The notes beneath the pieces are model-generated. The model did not search any database and was not told where the DNA came from. It was given only the letters and a program-made list of their open reading frames with translations. A DNA stretch of 24,982 bases from Kiloniellaceae bacterium (GTDB lineage Bacteria > Pseudomonadota > Alphaproteobacteria > Kiloniellales > Kiloniellaceae): contig JAJFGK010000133.1 of NCBI GenBank assembly GCA_021776195.1, positions 1 to 24,982 of the forward strand. Direction: 5' to 3'. Positions 1-6,221 of this stretch are shown one piece after another. A program made the position numbers and the translations under genes. Positions within the stretch are counted from its first letter, which is position 1, and the number at the start of each line of letters is the position of its first letter.

Positions 1-139
1 CGGCCTCCGGTGGGGAAAATCAGTCCCAGGGGTGCGTTCCGGCGCTTGCCCGATGCGATGGCATCGCGCCGCACACCGCGCCTTCCCCTGGGACTGATTT
101 TCTCCCATCCTATGGGTTCCTATTCACGCTCATTGGTAT
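1..139 (+). repeat. 139-bp terminal repeat with long hairpin, left copy
   Basis: These 139 bases are the exact reverse complement of the last 139 bases of the window; identity stops at 140. The copy contains a perfect 18-bp inverted repeat (15-32 with 85-102, core cagtcccagggg) and a central hairpin (51-56 with 61-66, loop 57-60), so nearly the whole unit can fold into one long cruciform or RNA stem. No ORF or transposase lies inside. It resembles a MITE or REP-like dispersed palindrome. Its position exactly at the window edge suggests that assembly stopped at a multicopy repeat. Confidence 0.93.
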
Positions 140-145
140 AAACAC

Positions 146-249
146 CTAGAGAACCGTCTTTTTGAGATTGACGATTTCGGCCCCGGTGCGCCGTGCAGCG
201 CGGCCTAGGAGGCGAGATTCCCTGTCATCCGCCAGTAGGTGTAGAGCCG
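146..249 (-). pseudogene. Remnant of a GNAT acetyltransferase C-terminus
   Basis: On the minus strand the last codons read GAEIVNLKKTVL and stop at 146-148. This closely matches the end of the intact GNAT at 3323-3799 (GAELVNLKKVV). Further upstream, in a different frame, 238-249 reads RLYT followed by YWRMTGNLA, which matches RLYTNSLMRGNVA of the same gene. About 28 bp between the two blocks are missing and the frame shifts. The rest of the gene is absent, so this is a decayed third copy of the GNAT family present twice in the window. It lies directly against the 139-bp repeat, which may mark the junction of an old rearrangement. Confidence 0.72.
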
Positions 250-355
250 CGCATTTTCCAATAGCAGTCAGGTACGATGTACGAACATCGAACGGCTCCA
301 CCATTCGGAATCCAAAACACTGTGGGAATACTGAAGTGCAGAGTACGAAATTGCA

Positions 356-811
356 TCAAAGTGCTTTGTGCAACGCCGCCATCTGTTCGCGGGTGTCCTT
401 GAAGAGGTTCAATCTCGCGTGCAGGACCCGCCAAGTTTCGTCGGGCAGGGTGCGCGGCGGGATCACATTTTCGAGCAGGTCTTGGATTTCTACAATCGTG
501 CGGTTCTCGTACTCCACCAACTGAGCCACCAGGGGAATGGTTTGATCCTGCGAGAGATCGGCCTGGAGTTCGGCGAGAAACCGGTGCGTCGCGCCCGCTA
601 AAGTGCCCGAATCACGTAGCTCCTCGCCGTCGGCCTCGACAAGCGGGGCCAACTCGCCAACGGCCTCGGCCCGCTGCCGGGCGATTTTCATGAGCAGATC
701 GCAGATTTTTGGATTGTCGATTCGGCTTGCCGCATTCTCATAGAATGCGATGCCGTCTCGACAGAGGGCAACGATCCGGTTCAAGGCAGTAGCTTGATCC
801 TCGGTCGGCAT
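356..811 (-). CDS. DUF2383 / PA2169-type ferritin-like four-helix protein
   Basis: This 151-residue, all-helical protein has an N-terminal block (LNRIVALCRDGIAFYENAA) that fits the DUF2383 domain, a ferritin-like four-helix bundle common in stress proteins of proteobacteria. The start at 811 (MPTEDQ) is chosen because it follows a good Shine-Dalgarno (gggaga); an upstream ATG at 904 would add 31 residues unlike the family. It is the last gene of the minus-strand cluster with Dps, 120 bp after the preceding gene. The biochemical role is not established for the family. A function in envelope, oxidative or general stress is inferred from the neighbours. Confidence 0.75.
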   Translation of the reverse strand: MPTEDQATALNRIVALCRDGIAFYENAASRIDNPKICDLLMKIARQRAEAVGELAPLVEADGEELRDSGTLAGATHRFLAELQADLSQDQTIPLVAQLVEYENRTIVEIQDLLENVIPPRTLPDETWRVLHARLNLFKDTREQMAALHKAL

Positions 812-931
812 GGTGTGGTCTCCCTTGTTGGCCGCCGGGTCGGCTGAACCGCCCTGCAGTTTCATAAACGATGACACGGGCAGCCAGAACACGGCGCTCG
901 TCACCTCGATCTCGTCGCCTGAAGTTGAGGG

Positions 932-1207
932 TCAGGATGCGGCCCAGCGCAGAACGACCAGCAGCAGTGTTATGGCGTTCAGAACGATGAGCCCCACCAT
1001 GGCGCGATAGACGCGCTTTAGCCGCAGGTTGGCTTTCTCATTTAGCTCGGCGATGAAGTGGCGCAGTTCCCGGATGTCCGGCTGCATGTTGGCGGTCATG
1101 TGATTTTCAACAGTGGACGTGGATTCTTTCATCGTTGCCACGGCATCTTCAACGCTTTCCATGGTCGCGCCGATGCGATTGACGGTCGATTGAAGGGTTT
1201 CGGTCAT
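932..1207 (-). CDS. Small tail-anchored membrane protein, function unknown
   Basis: The product is 91 residues. Residues 1-60 are hydrophilic and helical, with likely coiled-coil character. Residues about 66-87 (VYRAMVGLIVLNAITLLLVV) form one membrane helix, followed by a few residues, so the protein is probably tail-anchored with its bulk in the cytoplasm. The start at 1207 (MTETLQ) follows gaggag at good spacing; the upstream ATG at 1276 would add 23 residues. I recognise no family. The N-terminal stretch resembles generic phasin-like or apolipoprotein-like helices, which is weak evidence. Its place between the coiled-coil stress protein and the DUF2383 protein suggests co-expression. Confidence 0.65.
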   Translation of the reverse strand: MTETLQSTVNRIGATMESVEDAVATMKESTSTVENHMTANMQPDIRELRHFIAELNEKANLRLKRVYRAMVGLIVLNAITLLLVVLRWAAS

Positions 1208-1306
1208 ACTGGCTTTGCTCCTCGTTTGGAGTTTCTGACGTTCCTCTTCACGGCGCTGACGTACCCGAGGCGCCAACGCCGTAGGTGTTGTCGAATCAGG
1301 CAGTCT

Positions 1307-1612
1307 TCATGCGCGAGGTCCGGTATCGTCGAAGCGGCTGGCTGCGCGTCCGGAGGACTGTTTCATTTCGTCCCAGGCTCGCTCGACGCCAGATTGGAGG
1401 TCGGCCATAGCGCCCTTGAGGGATTCCGCGGTAGCATTCAACCCGGCCCTGGCGCGGTCGTAACGCTCTTCGACCTGTTGGATGGCCTTGTGAACCTCGA
1501 CTTGGGTCTTGGCATCGGCTTGCTTGGCCTGTGCCTTCAACTGATCGATCTGCGCACGCCACTCCTCGAGCTGAGCCTCGGCAAGTTTGGTGTAAGCGTT
1601 TTCCTTGGTCAT
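1307..1612 (-). CDS. sll1863-type coiled-coil stress response protein
   Basis: The product is 101 residues and almost entirely charged helix. The start reads MTKENAYTKLAEAQLEEWRA, followed by heptad-rich sequence with many Lys, Gln, Glu and Ala to about residue 90. This opening pattern is that of the small coiled-coil family often named sll1863 stress response protein, found beside stress genes in many proteobacteria. A Shine-Dalgarno (agagga) precedes the ATG. It lies 49 bp downstream of dps on the same strand, consistent with one stress-induced operon. No catalytic motif is visible. Confidence 0.72.
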   Translation of the reverse strand: MTKENAYTKLAEAQLEEWRAQIDQLKAQAKQADAKTQVEVHKAIQQVEERYDRARAGLNATAESLKGAMADLQSGVERAWDEMKQSSGRAASRFDDTGPRA

Positions 1613-1661
1613 GATCTTTGTTCCTCTCGTTTCTTATGTTCGATAGTGCTTTGCTGCTGTC

Positions 1662-2162
1662 CTACCGCGCCGCCAGTGCCTTGAGCATCCAAATCGCCTT
1701 TTCGTGAAAAGCCATCCGCCGAACAAGCATGTCGGAAGTCACCGCATCCTTGTGGGAATGGGACAGGCTCTCCGATTTGCGCAGCTTGCGAGAGATGGTC
1801 TCGTGGTCGCCGATCAGGGACAGCAGCATTTCCTCGGCGCTGGGGTTCTGGGTGTTTTCTTCAATCTCGGCGAAGGGCATCAACTCGGCGATGCTGGACG
1901 GCGCGACCACGCCCAGGGCCCGAATGCGTTCGGCAATTTCGTCGGCCGCCTCGAAAAGGTCGCGATACTGCATTTCGGTCAGCTCGTGGATCGAGATGAA
2001 GAGCGGTCCGACCACGTTCCAGTGATACCCTTGTGTCTTGACCATCAGGACGAAGTTGTCGGCTAGCACGCCGGTCAGCAGGTGGGCCAGACGATCCTTG
2101 TCCTCGATACCCGTTTGCGGGTGTTCCAAGTCTGCACGGACGTTCAGTACATTGTTCGACAT
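1662..2162 (-). CDS. dps: Dps, DNA-binding ferritin-like miniferritin
   Basis: This 166-residue protein is of normal Dps length. The ferroxidase signature is clear: QGYHWNVVGPLFISIHEL near residues 44-61, followed by the spaced acidic residues in YRDLFEAADEIAERIRALG. In this family the His of YHWN and the Asp and Glu of the second helix form the iron site at the dimer interface. Dps dodecamers bind DNA and oxidise ferrous iron with hydrogen peroxide, protecting DNA in starvation or oxidative stress. Aggaaa lies just before the ATG. It appears to be the main gene of the minus-strand stress cluster and faces the AT-rich intergenic region where its promoter probably lies. Confidence 0.95.
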   Translation of the reverse strand: MSNNVLNVRADLEHPQTGIEDKDRLAHLLTGVLADNFVLMVKTQGYHWNVVGPLFISIHELTEMQYRDLFEAADEIAERIRALGVVAPSSIAELMPFAEIEENTQNPSAEEMLLSLIGDHETISRKLRKSESLSHSHKDAVTSDMLVRRMAFHEKAIWMLKALAAR

Positions 2163-2226
2163 GTCAATTTCCTTTCGGTTTGGGGAATTTAAAAATGTGA
2201 GGCCACGAAGCGGGCCACCGATGGCC

Positions 2227-2424
2227 TTAACTGGCAGCGCGAATGAGAAACGCGATACCGAACGCGAACGCGCTAAATACGATCGCTACCCCGAAATGAA
2301 GCCAGGGATTGGGCGTCCGCTTTCGTGCGTACCGCTTGGTCTCGTTTGCCCGCGGGCCGTCTTCTGGCAGCAGAGGTTCGCACAAAGACTCCGAAGGCGG
2401 CGAACTGATCCCTGGGACCTTCAA
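2227..2424 (-). CDS. Possible small single-pass membrane protein (TTG start) or C-terminal half of a split gene
   Basis: This frame encodes about 65 residues ending in a convincing membrane helix (PWLHFGVAIVFSAFAFGIAF) and a short RAAS tail. An apparent TTG start at 2424 overlaps the TGA of the upstream frame as TTGA, the arrangement of a translationally coupled pair. The same frame remains open further upstream to 2661, but that part looks like non-coding shadow. An equally good reading is that this frame and 2421-2609 are two halves of one gene broken by a frameshift. It lies just upstream of dps on the same strand. No family was recognised. Confidence 0.4.
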   Translation of the reverse strand: MKVPGISSPPSESLCEPLLPEDGPRANETKRYARKRTPNPWLHFGVAIVFSAFAFGIAFLIRAAS

Positions 2425-2609
2425 GTCGGTGTCGTCATGCTGTTTGACCGGGGAGGTTCTAGCTTGGCTCTCGCTCGGGCAAACACCTGTCGGGCCAGAG
2501 GATCGTCTGAAATGATCGCCTCGGGCACTTCGTCCCTGAAATCCCTTGAGCGATCTCGTGCGTAGGCCTCTATCGAGCTCCTGGTCACAATCGTGAGCAT
2601 GACGGACAT
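2421..2609 (-). CDS. Possible small hypothetical protein upstream of dps
   Basis: This is a 62-residue frame starting MSVMLTIVTR and containing a charged helical stretch (RSRDFRDEVPEAIISDDPLA). A gaagg sequence lies 10-15 bases before the ATG. An alternative ATG at 2639 has no visible ribosome site. Its stop overlaps the possible TTG start of the next frame. It could be the N-terminal half of a single frameshifted gene whose C-terminus is the membrane segment at 2227-2424. Amino-acid composition is protein-like, but I recognise no family and confidence is low. Confidence 0.35.
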   Translation of the reverse strand: MSVMLTIVTRSSIEAYARDRSRDFRDEVPEAIISDDPLARQVFARARAKLEPPRSNSMTTPT

Positions 2610-3006
2610 CAAGAGAGAGCCTTCTGCAATTAAGTTCATTGATTAACATCATGGCTAACAACTTAATATACTTAACAAAAAAATCAACTATTTTCGTGTT
2701 GTTTGCATACTCACAGTGATGTTTTTACAAACATTACTTTTCACAATGATCTTAGGTAGCCATATATTCTTCATTATATTTATGAACGAGCGCAACCTAT
2801 TCTAGCGACCGCACCGCGCCAAAATGAGTGTGTGACATAGAGAGCGGTACTGGAGTAAGTTACTCAAGACGATCATTTGAAGTCCGAACGGCCCCATTAG
2901 CCTCGGCTTAGAATTCACGGCCCCATTAACCTCGGCTTAGAAATCGGCAATCTAGAAAGTTACGCAATGGTGACGCCCCCAAAAGCGCACGGAAAAGCTA
3001 CAGGTC
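2610..3006. promoter_or_regulatory. AT-rich divergent intergenic region with palindromes
   Basis: This stretch of about 400 bp separates the minus-strand stress cluster from the plus-strand ribbon-helix-helix gene, and 2640-2790 is far richer in A and T than its surroundings. It holds an inverted repeat at 2716-2737 (gtgatgttt / aaacattac, one mismatch, 4-base loop), a near-perfect palindrome at 2850-2868 (core gagtaagttactc) and the direct repeat at 2889-2942. These are reasonable operator candidates for the dps-side promoter or the plus-strand genes. I could not identify a -35/-10 pair with confidence and see no RNA gene. Confidence 0.5.
2889..2942. repeat. Two-copy 25-bp direct repeat
   Basis: The sequence cggccccattagcctcggct plus five more bases occurs at 2889-2913 and again at 2918-2942 with one difference (g to a), a period of 29 bp. 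It sits just upstream of the ribbon-helix-helix gene. Paired sites at this spacing could bind a dimeric regulator on nearly the same DNA face, or could be a simple duplication. Confidence 0.85.
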
Positions 3007-3180
3007 ATGATCGACGACGACGAGTTGGAATTGATCGATGATTGGCGGTTCAAGCACCGCTTGCCCTCGCGCGCCGCGGCCATCAGAGAACTCATCAGAC
3101 GTGGCCTCACCGCCTCGGAGTTCGACCCGCCCACGACGGATGCGCCCTCGGGAGATTTCAGGGTCACCAGGGAGCCGTAA
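3007..3180 (+). CDS. Small ribbon-helix-helix (CopG/Arc-like) protein
   Basis: From ATG 3007 the frame encodes 57 residues: a short acidic start, then DDWRFKHRLPSRAAAIRELI, the helix-turn-helix part of a ribbon-helix-helix fold. Upstream codons in the same frame read KRTEKLQV, which looks like the missing DNA-contacting beta strand, but an in-frame TGA lies at 2971-2973. Removing one C from the run at 2976-2980 would join ATG 2967 to this frame and give MVTPQKRTEKLQVMIDDDEL. The annotated start is therefore the safe minimum and the true gene may begin at 2967. It is followed 22 bp later by a tiny membrane protein gene. Probably a DNA-binding regulator. Confidence 0.68.
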   Translation: MIDDDELELIDDWRFKHRLPSRAAAIRELIRRGLTASEFDPPTTDAPSGDFRVTREP

Positions 3181-3239
3181 CCAGCAGGAGGGGAGCCGGG
3201 GCTTGAAGCTGCCCCGAGATCACCGCGGCCGTCTTCTTC

Positions 3240-3326
3240 ATGCTGCTGGCTGTCGTCGTCTTCAGCGCCGTCGCCCGCTTCGGCGACCTGCCCAAGCTGC
3301 TCGGCGCCTGGGGCGGGAGGGATTAA
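3240..3326 (+). CDS. Tiny single-pass membrane peptide, possibly frameshifted at its start
   Basis: From ATG 3240 the product is 28 residues, MLLAVVVFSAVARFGDLPKL then LGAWGGRD: one membrane helix and a short polar tail. A strong Shine-Dalgarno (aggagggg, 3186-3193) lies nine bases before a TTG at 3203. From there the reading is MKLP, and loss of one C from the run 3212-3215 would continue as EITAAVFFMLLA into this frame, giving a 40-residue protein. The ribosome site and the reading both favour that longer gene. Its stop shares TTAA with the stop of the convergent GNAT gene. Function unknown; the pairing with a ribbon-helix-helix gene is noteworthy. Confidence 0.45.
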   Translation: MLLAVVVFSAVARFGDLPKLLGAWGGRD

Positions 3327-3799
3327 ACTACCTTTTTGAGATTGACGAGCTCGGCCCCGACGCGCCGGGGATGAGGGCGCCGGTCGAAGACCGCGTAGCC
3401 CAGGGCCTTATAGAACGCGACGTTCCCGCGCATCAGGGAATTGGTGTAGAGCCGCACTTCGGCCAGACCCAACTGCCGCGCCAGGGCCTCGGCCTCGTCC
3501 ATCAGGCGACGGCCGATCCCGCGACCCCGATGCGCTGGATCCACCGCCACGGCGAAGATTTCGAGGGCGCTGCCCAGGTCTTCGACAACCAGGAGTCCGA
3601 GGAGCCGTCCACTCTCTTCCAGCAGATAAATCTCGCCGGCGGCGATGCGCGCGCCATAGTCTTCGAGCATTGGCAGGGGCTCGTAGCCCAACTCGGCGAC
3701 ATAGACGCCGAAGGCCGCCTGGATCAAGACGCCGACAGCCGCTCTGTCGCCCGGTCGTGCCGGCCGCAGGATCGCCGCGCCCTTCGCTGCGGCGCTCAT
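3323..3799 (-). CDS. GNAT family N-acetyltransferase (paralogue 1)
   Basis: This 158-residue protein covers a complete GNAT fold, which transfers an acetyl group from acetyl-CoA to an amine. Residues 11-30 (LRPARPGDRAAVGVLIQAAF) form the usual first strand and helix, and VDPAHRGRGIGRRLM (87-100) is motif A, whose RGRGIG loop binds the CoA pyrophosphate. RLYTNSLMRGNVAFYKALGY is motif B. Its ATG overlaps the stop of the upstream GT9 gene by four bases, so the two are translationally coupled. It aligns almost without gaps to the GNAT at 6211-6684. The substrate is unknown; a sugar or surface-molecule amine is suggested only by the glycosyltransferase partner. Confidence 0.88.
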   Translation of the reverse strand: MSAAAKGAAILRPARPGDRAAVGVLIQAAFGVYVAELGYEPLPMLEDYGARIAAGEIYLLEESGRLLGLLVVEDLGSALEIFAVAVDPAHRGRGIGRRLMDEAEALARQLGLAEVRLYTNSLMRGNVAFYKALGYAVFDRRPHPRRVGAELVNLKKVV

Positions 3800-4758
3800 G
3801 GCGCTTTGCGGGCCAGCTCCGGCAGCGCGAAGGCGCGCAGTTCGGCCAGCACCGGGCCGAGCGAAAGGTCGGCCAGATCGTCGCTCTGCAGCACCCGTAC
3901 CCGCGCGCCCAGCGGCGACGTTTTTCGGGGATCGGAGGCGGCCGAGAACAGCACCACAGAAGGGCAGCCCACGGCGGCCAGCAGGTGCATCGGCCCGGTG
4001 TCGTTGCCGACGGCACAGACCGCTTCGCGGCCCAGGCTCGCCAGGTCTTCCATACCGGTGTCGCCGCAAAGGTTGCGGGCGCCGGGACAGCTTTCCTCGA
4101 TGGTCCGCAGGGTCTTGCGCTCCTGGTCGTGGCCGATCAGGAAGGGCGTGACGCCGAGCACGGCGAGGCTTGTCGCCAGCTTGGCGTAACGCGGCACCGG
4201 CCAGCGCTTTTCCGGGCGGTGGACCGCGCCGCCGGGCACCAATAGGGCGAAAGGCCGCGGCAGTTCCAGGCGCGCCAGATCGACCTTGAGGAACGAAAAG
4301 TCGGGCGCGGCCTTCAGGCTTACATCGGCCAGGGCCAACTGCTGGGCCTCCCGCTCGGCGATATGGAGGACCCGGTCGCGGGGCTGTTCATAACGGTGAC
4401 TGGCCCGTTTGTGTGTGCCGACCCATTCCGGCTTGGGGTTGGCAAAGAGGCGATAGTAGGCGGCGCTGCGTTGCGATCGCTGCAGATCGTAGACCCGCTG
4501 GAAGCGGCCGCCGCGCAGCAAGCGGGCCAGACCGAGCCAACGGTCGACGCGCCAGAGAGGCGCCCGGTCATCCACCCAGATTTCGTCGAACAGGCCCGAG
4601 GCCCGCGCCAGACCGACATAGGGAGCCGTGGTCAGAAGCACGACCCGGGCATCGGCGTGGTGCGCGCGAATGCCCTGGAAGGCGCGCATCGAGAGGATGA
4701 AATCCCCCAGGGCCGAAAGCTTGATCACCAGAATTTGAGACGGCATCGCGGCCTGCAT
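3796..4758 (-). CDS. Glycosyltransferase family 9 (heptosyltransferase-like)
   Basis: This protein of 320 residues (316 from the second ATG) is of GT9 length. The N-terminus ILVIKLSALGDFILSMRAF is the hallmark opening of ADP-heptose:LPS heptosyltransferases, and the C-terminal VGNDTGPMHLLAAVGCPSVV is the nucleotide-sugar binding site of this GT-B family. Such enzymes add heptose or a related sugar to lipopolysaccharide core on the cytoplasmic face. The start is uncertain: neither ATG 4758 nor ATG 4746 has a clear ribosome site. It is divergent from the GT4 gene (89 bp apart) and coupled to the downstream GNAT. The exact sugar cannot be stated from sequence. Confidence 0.88.
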   Translation of the reverse strand: MQAAMPSQILVIKLSALGDFILSMRAFQGIRAHHADARVVLLTTAPYVGLARASGLFDEIWVDDRAPLWRVDRWLGLARLLRGGRFQRVYDLQRSQRSAAYYRLFANPKPEWVGTHKRASHRYEQPRDRVLHIAEREAQQLALADVSLKAAPDFSFLKVDLARLELPRPFALLVPGGAVHRPEKRWPVPRYAKLATSLAVLGVTPFLIGHDQERKTLRTIEESCPGARNLCGDTGMEDLASLGREAVCAVGNDTGPMHLLAAVGCPSVVLFSAASDPRKTSPLGARVRVLQSDDLADLSLGPVLAELRAFALPELARKAP

Positions 4759-4847
4759 GATGGACGATCTGAGTTTTTCTACGCGAAGCCGGCGCTATGG
4801 GCTACAAGAACGAAGCTCTGGGATAAGCGTTTCGCGGCGGTTAGGCA

Positions 4848-6221
4848 ATGGACGACGATGGCAGCAAGACCAAGGCGGACTCGCATGGCGTCAGACAGCC
4901 CGAGGGCGAGATTCTGCCGCCCGAGCGCAAGACGCCGTTCCCAACCAACGCCGCCAGCGAGGCGCCCGATGCGATCGACCTGACCGAGGAGGGTGAAGTC
5001 CCGGCGGCCGACGACGCCTGCCCGGACGACGCCTCCCCGGACGACGCCTCCCCCGACGACGCCTCCCCCGATAGCCCAGACCCTGGCAGCACCGACGCCG
5101 CCAGCGCGGCCGAGGCCTATCAGGCCCAGGCGGAGGTCGAGCGTGCGCCGCCGCGGCAGCGCGTCATGCAGGTTCTGGCCGGCGCCCACCATGGCGGCGC
5201 CGAGCTGTTCTTCGAGCGTCTGGTCATCGCCCTGCACGAAGAAGGCCTGACCCAGCGCGCCGTGATCGGGCGCGACAGCGACCGGGCCGGGCGCCTGGAA
5301 GCCGCCGGGGTCGAGGTGGTCCAACTCCCCTTCGGCGGCTGGTTCGACTTCGTCACCAGGCCGGCCATGGTGCGCGAGATCCAGGATTTTCGGCCTGATC
5401 TGGTGATCAGCTACATGAGCCGCGCCGCCAGTTCGGTTCCCGCCTCGGTGCCCGGTCACGACTTCGTCCACGTGGCCCGGCTCGGCGGCTACTACCACAT
5501 GAAGTACTATCGGACCTGCGACCATCTGATCGGCATCAGCCGCGACCTGGTGCGCTCCTTCATCGAGCGCGGCTGGCCGCCCGAGCGCGCCCATCACATC
5601 ACCAACTACGTGGAGGCGGAGATCGCCGAGCCGGTGCCGCGCGCAATGTTCAACACGCCCGACGACCACGACATTCTGCTTGGCCTCGGCCGGCTGCACC
5701 GCAACAAGGGCTTCGACATCGCGATCAATGCGATGCCCTTGCTTCCCAGGTGTACCCTCTGGATCGCCGGCGAGGGACCCGAACGACGTAGCCTGACGAA
5801 GCTGGCCGAAACGCAGGGCGTCGCCGATAGGGTCCGTTTTCTGGGATGGCGCGACGATGTGCCGGCCCTGCTGGCGGCCGCCGACCTTTTTGTCTGCTCA
5901 TCGCGCCACGAGCCTCTGGGCTCCATCGTGATCGAGGCCTGGGCCCATTCGACCCCCATGGTGGCGCTGGCCTCTCAGGGCCCGAGCGAGCTGATCACCG
6001 ATGGCGAAACCGGCCTGCTGGTGCCGCTGGAGAACCCGCCGGCCCTGGCGCGCGCGATCCAACGGGTGTTGAAGGATGCGACGCTTTATGATCACCTGGT
6101 CCTCAAGGGCTCCGAGATCTATGAAAAACACCACACCCGCCGGGTCCTGATCGACCGCTATCTGGAGTTCATTCCCTGGGTCACCGGCGAGGTACGCGAG
6201 GTCGAACTCGATGCCGTCTGA
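4848..6221 (+). CDS. Glycosyltransferase family 4 with acidic repeat N-terminal extension
   Basis: The product is 457 residues. The catalytic GT-B protein begins near residue 105 (RVMQVLAGAHHGGAELFFER). The C-terminal donor domain carries GLGRLHRNKGFDIAI and the E-x7-E motif at E355 and E363 (HEPLGSIVIEAW), as in GT4 enzymes that use nucleotide sugars with retention. Residues 1-100 form a low-complexity, strongly acidic tail with four five-residue repeats (DDACP, then DDASP three times) that is not part of the family fold. ATG 5166 would give a protein of normal size, so the long start should be treated with some care. The stop overlaps the next GNAT gene. Confidence 0.88.
   Translation: MDDDGSKTKADSHGVRQPEGEILPPERKTPFPTNAASEAPDAIDLTEEGEVPAADDACPDDASPDDASPDDASPDSPDPGSTDAASAAEAYQAQAEVERAPPRQRVMQVLAGAHHGGAELFFERLVIALHEEGLTQRAVIGRDSDRAGRLEAAGVEVVQLPFGGWFDFVTRPAMVREIQDFRPDLVISYMSRAASSVPASVPGHDFVHVARLGGYYHMKYYRTCDHLIGISRDLVRSFIERGWPPERAHHITNYVEAEIAEPVPRAMFNTPDDHDILLGLGRLHRNKGFDIAINAMPLLPRCTLWIAGEGPERRSLTKLAETQGVADRVRFLGWRDDVPALLAAADLFVCSSRHEPLGSIVIEAWAHSTPMVALASQGPSELITDGETGLLVPLENPPALARAIQRVLKDATLYDHLVLKGSEIYEKHHTRRVLIDRYLEFIPWVTGEVREVELDAV
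5010..5069 (+). repeat. Four in-frame 15-bp tandem repeats in the GT4 gene
   Basis: Four consecutive 15-bp units of the form gacgacgcctccccc run from 5010 to 5069, the first slightly diverged. They encode DDA(C/S)P four times in the acidic tail of the glycosyltransferase. A 15-bp period preserves frame, so copy number could change by slippage without breaking the gene. Confidence 0.95.

Noticed and set aside
2038..2565. Plus-strand open frame of 175 residues across dps and the following genes
   Set aside because: It lies antisense to a clear dps gene, with low-complexity composition and no ribosome site.
4779..5699. 306-residue minus-strand frame antisense to the GT4 gene
   Set aside because: High-GC shadow rich in Gly, Val and Ala; the plus-strand frame has clear GT4 motifs.
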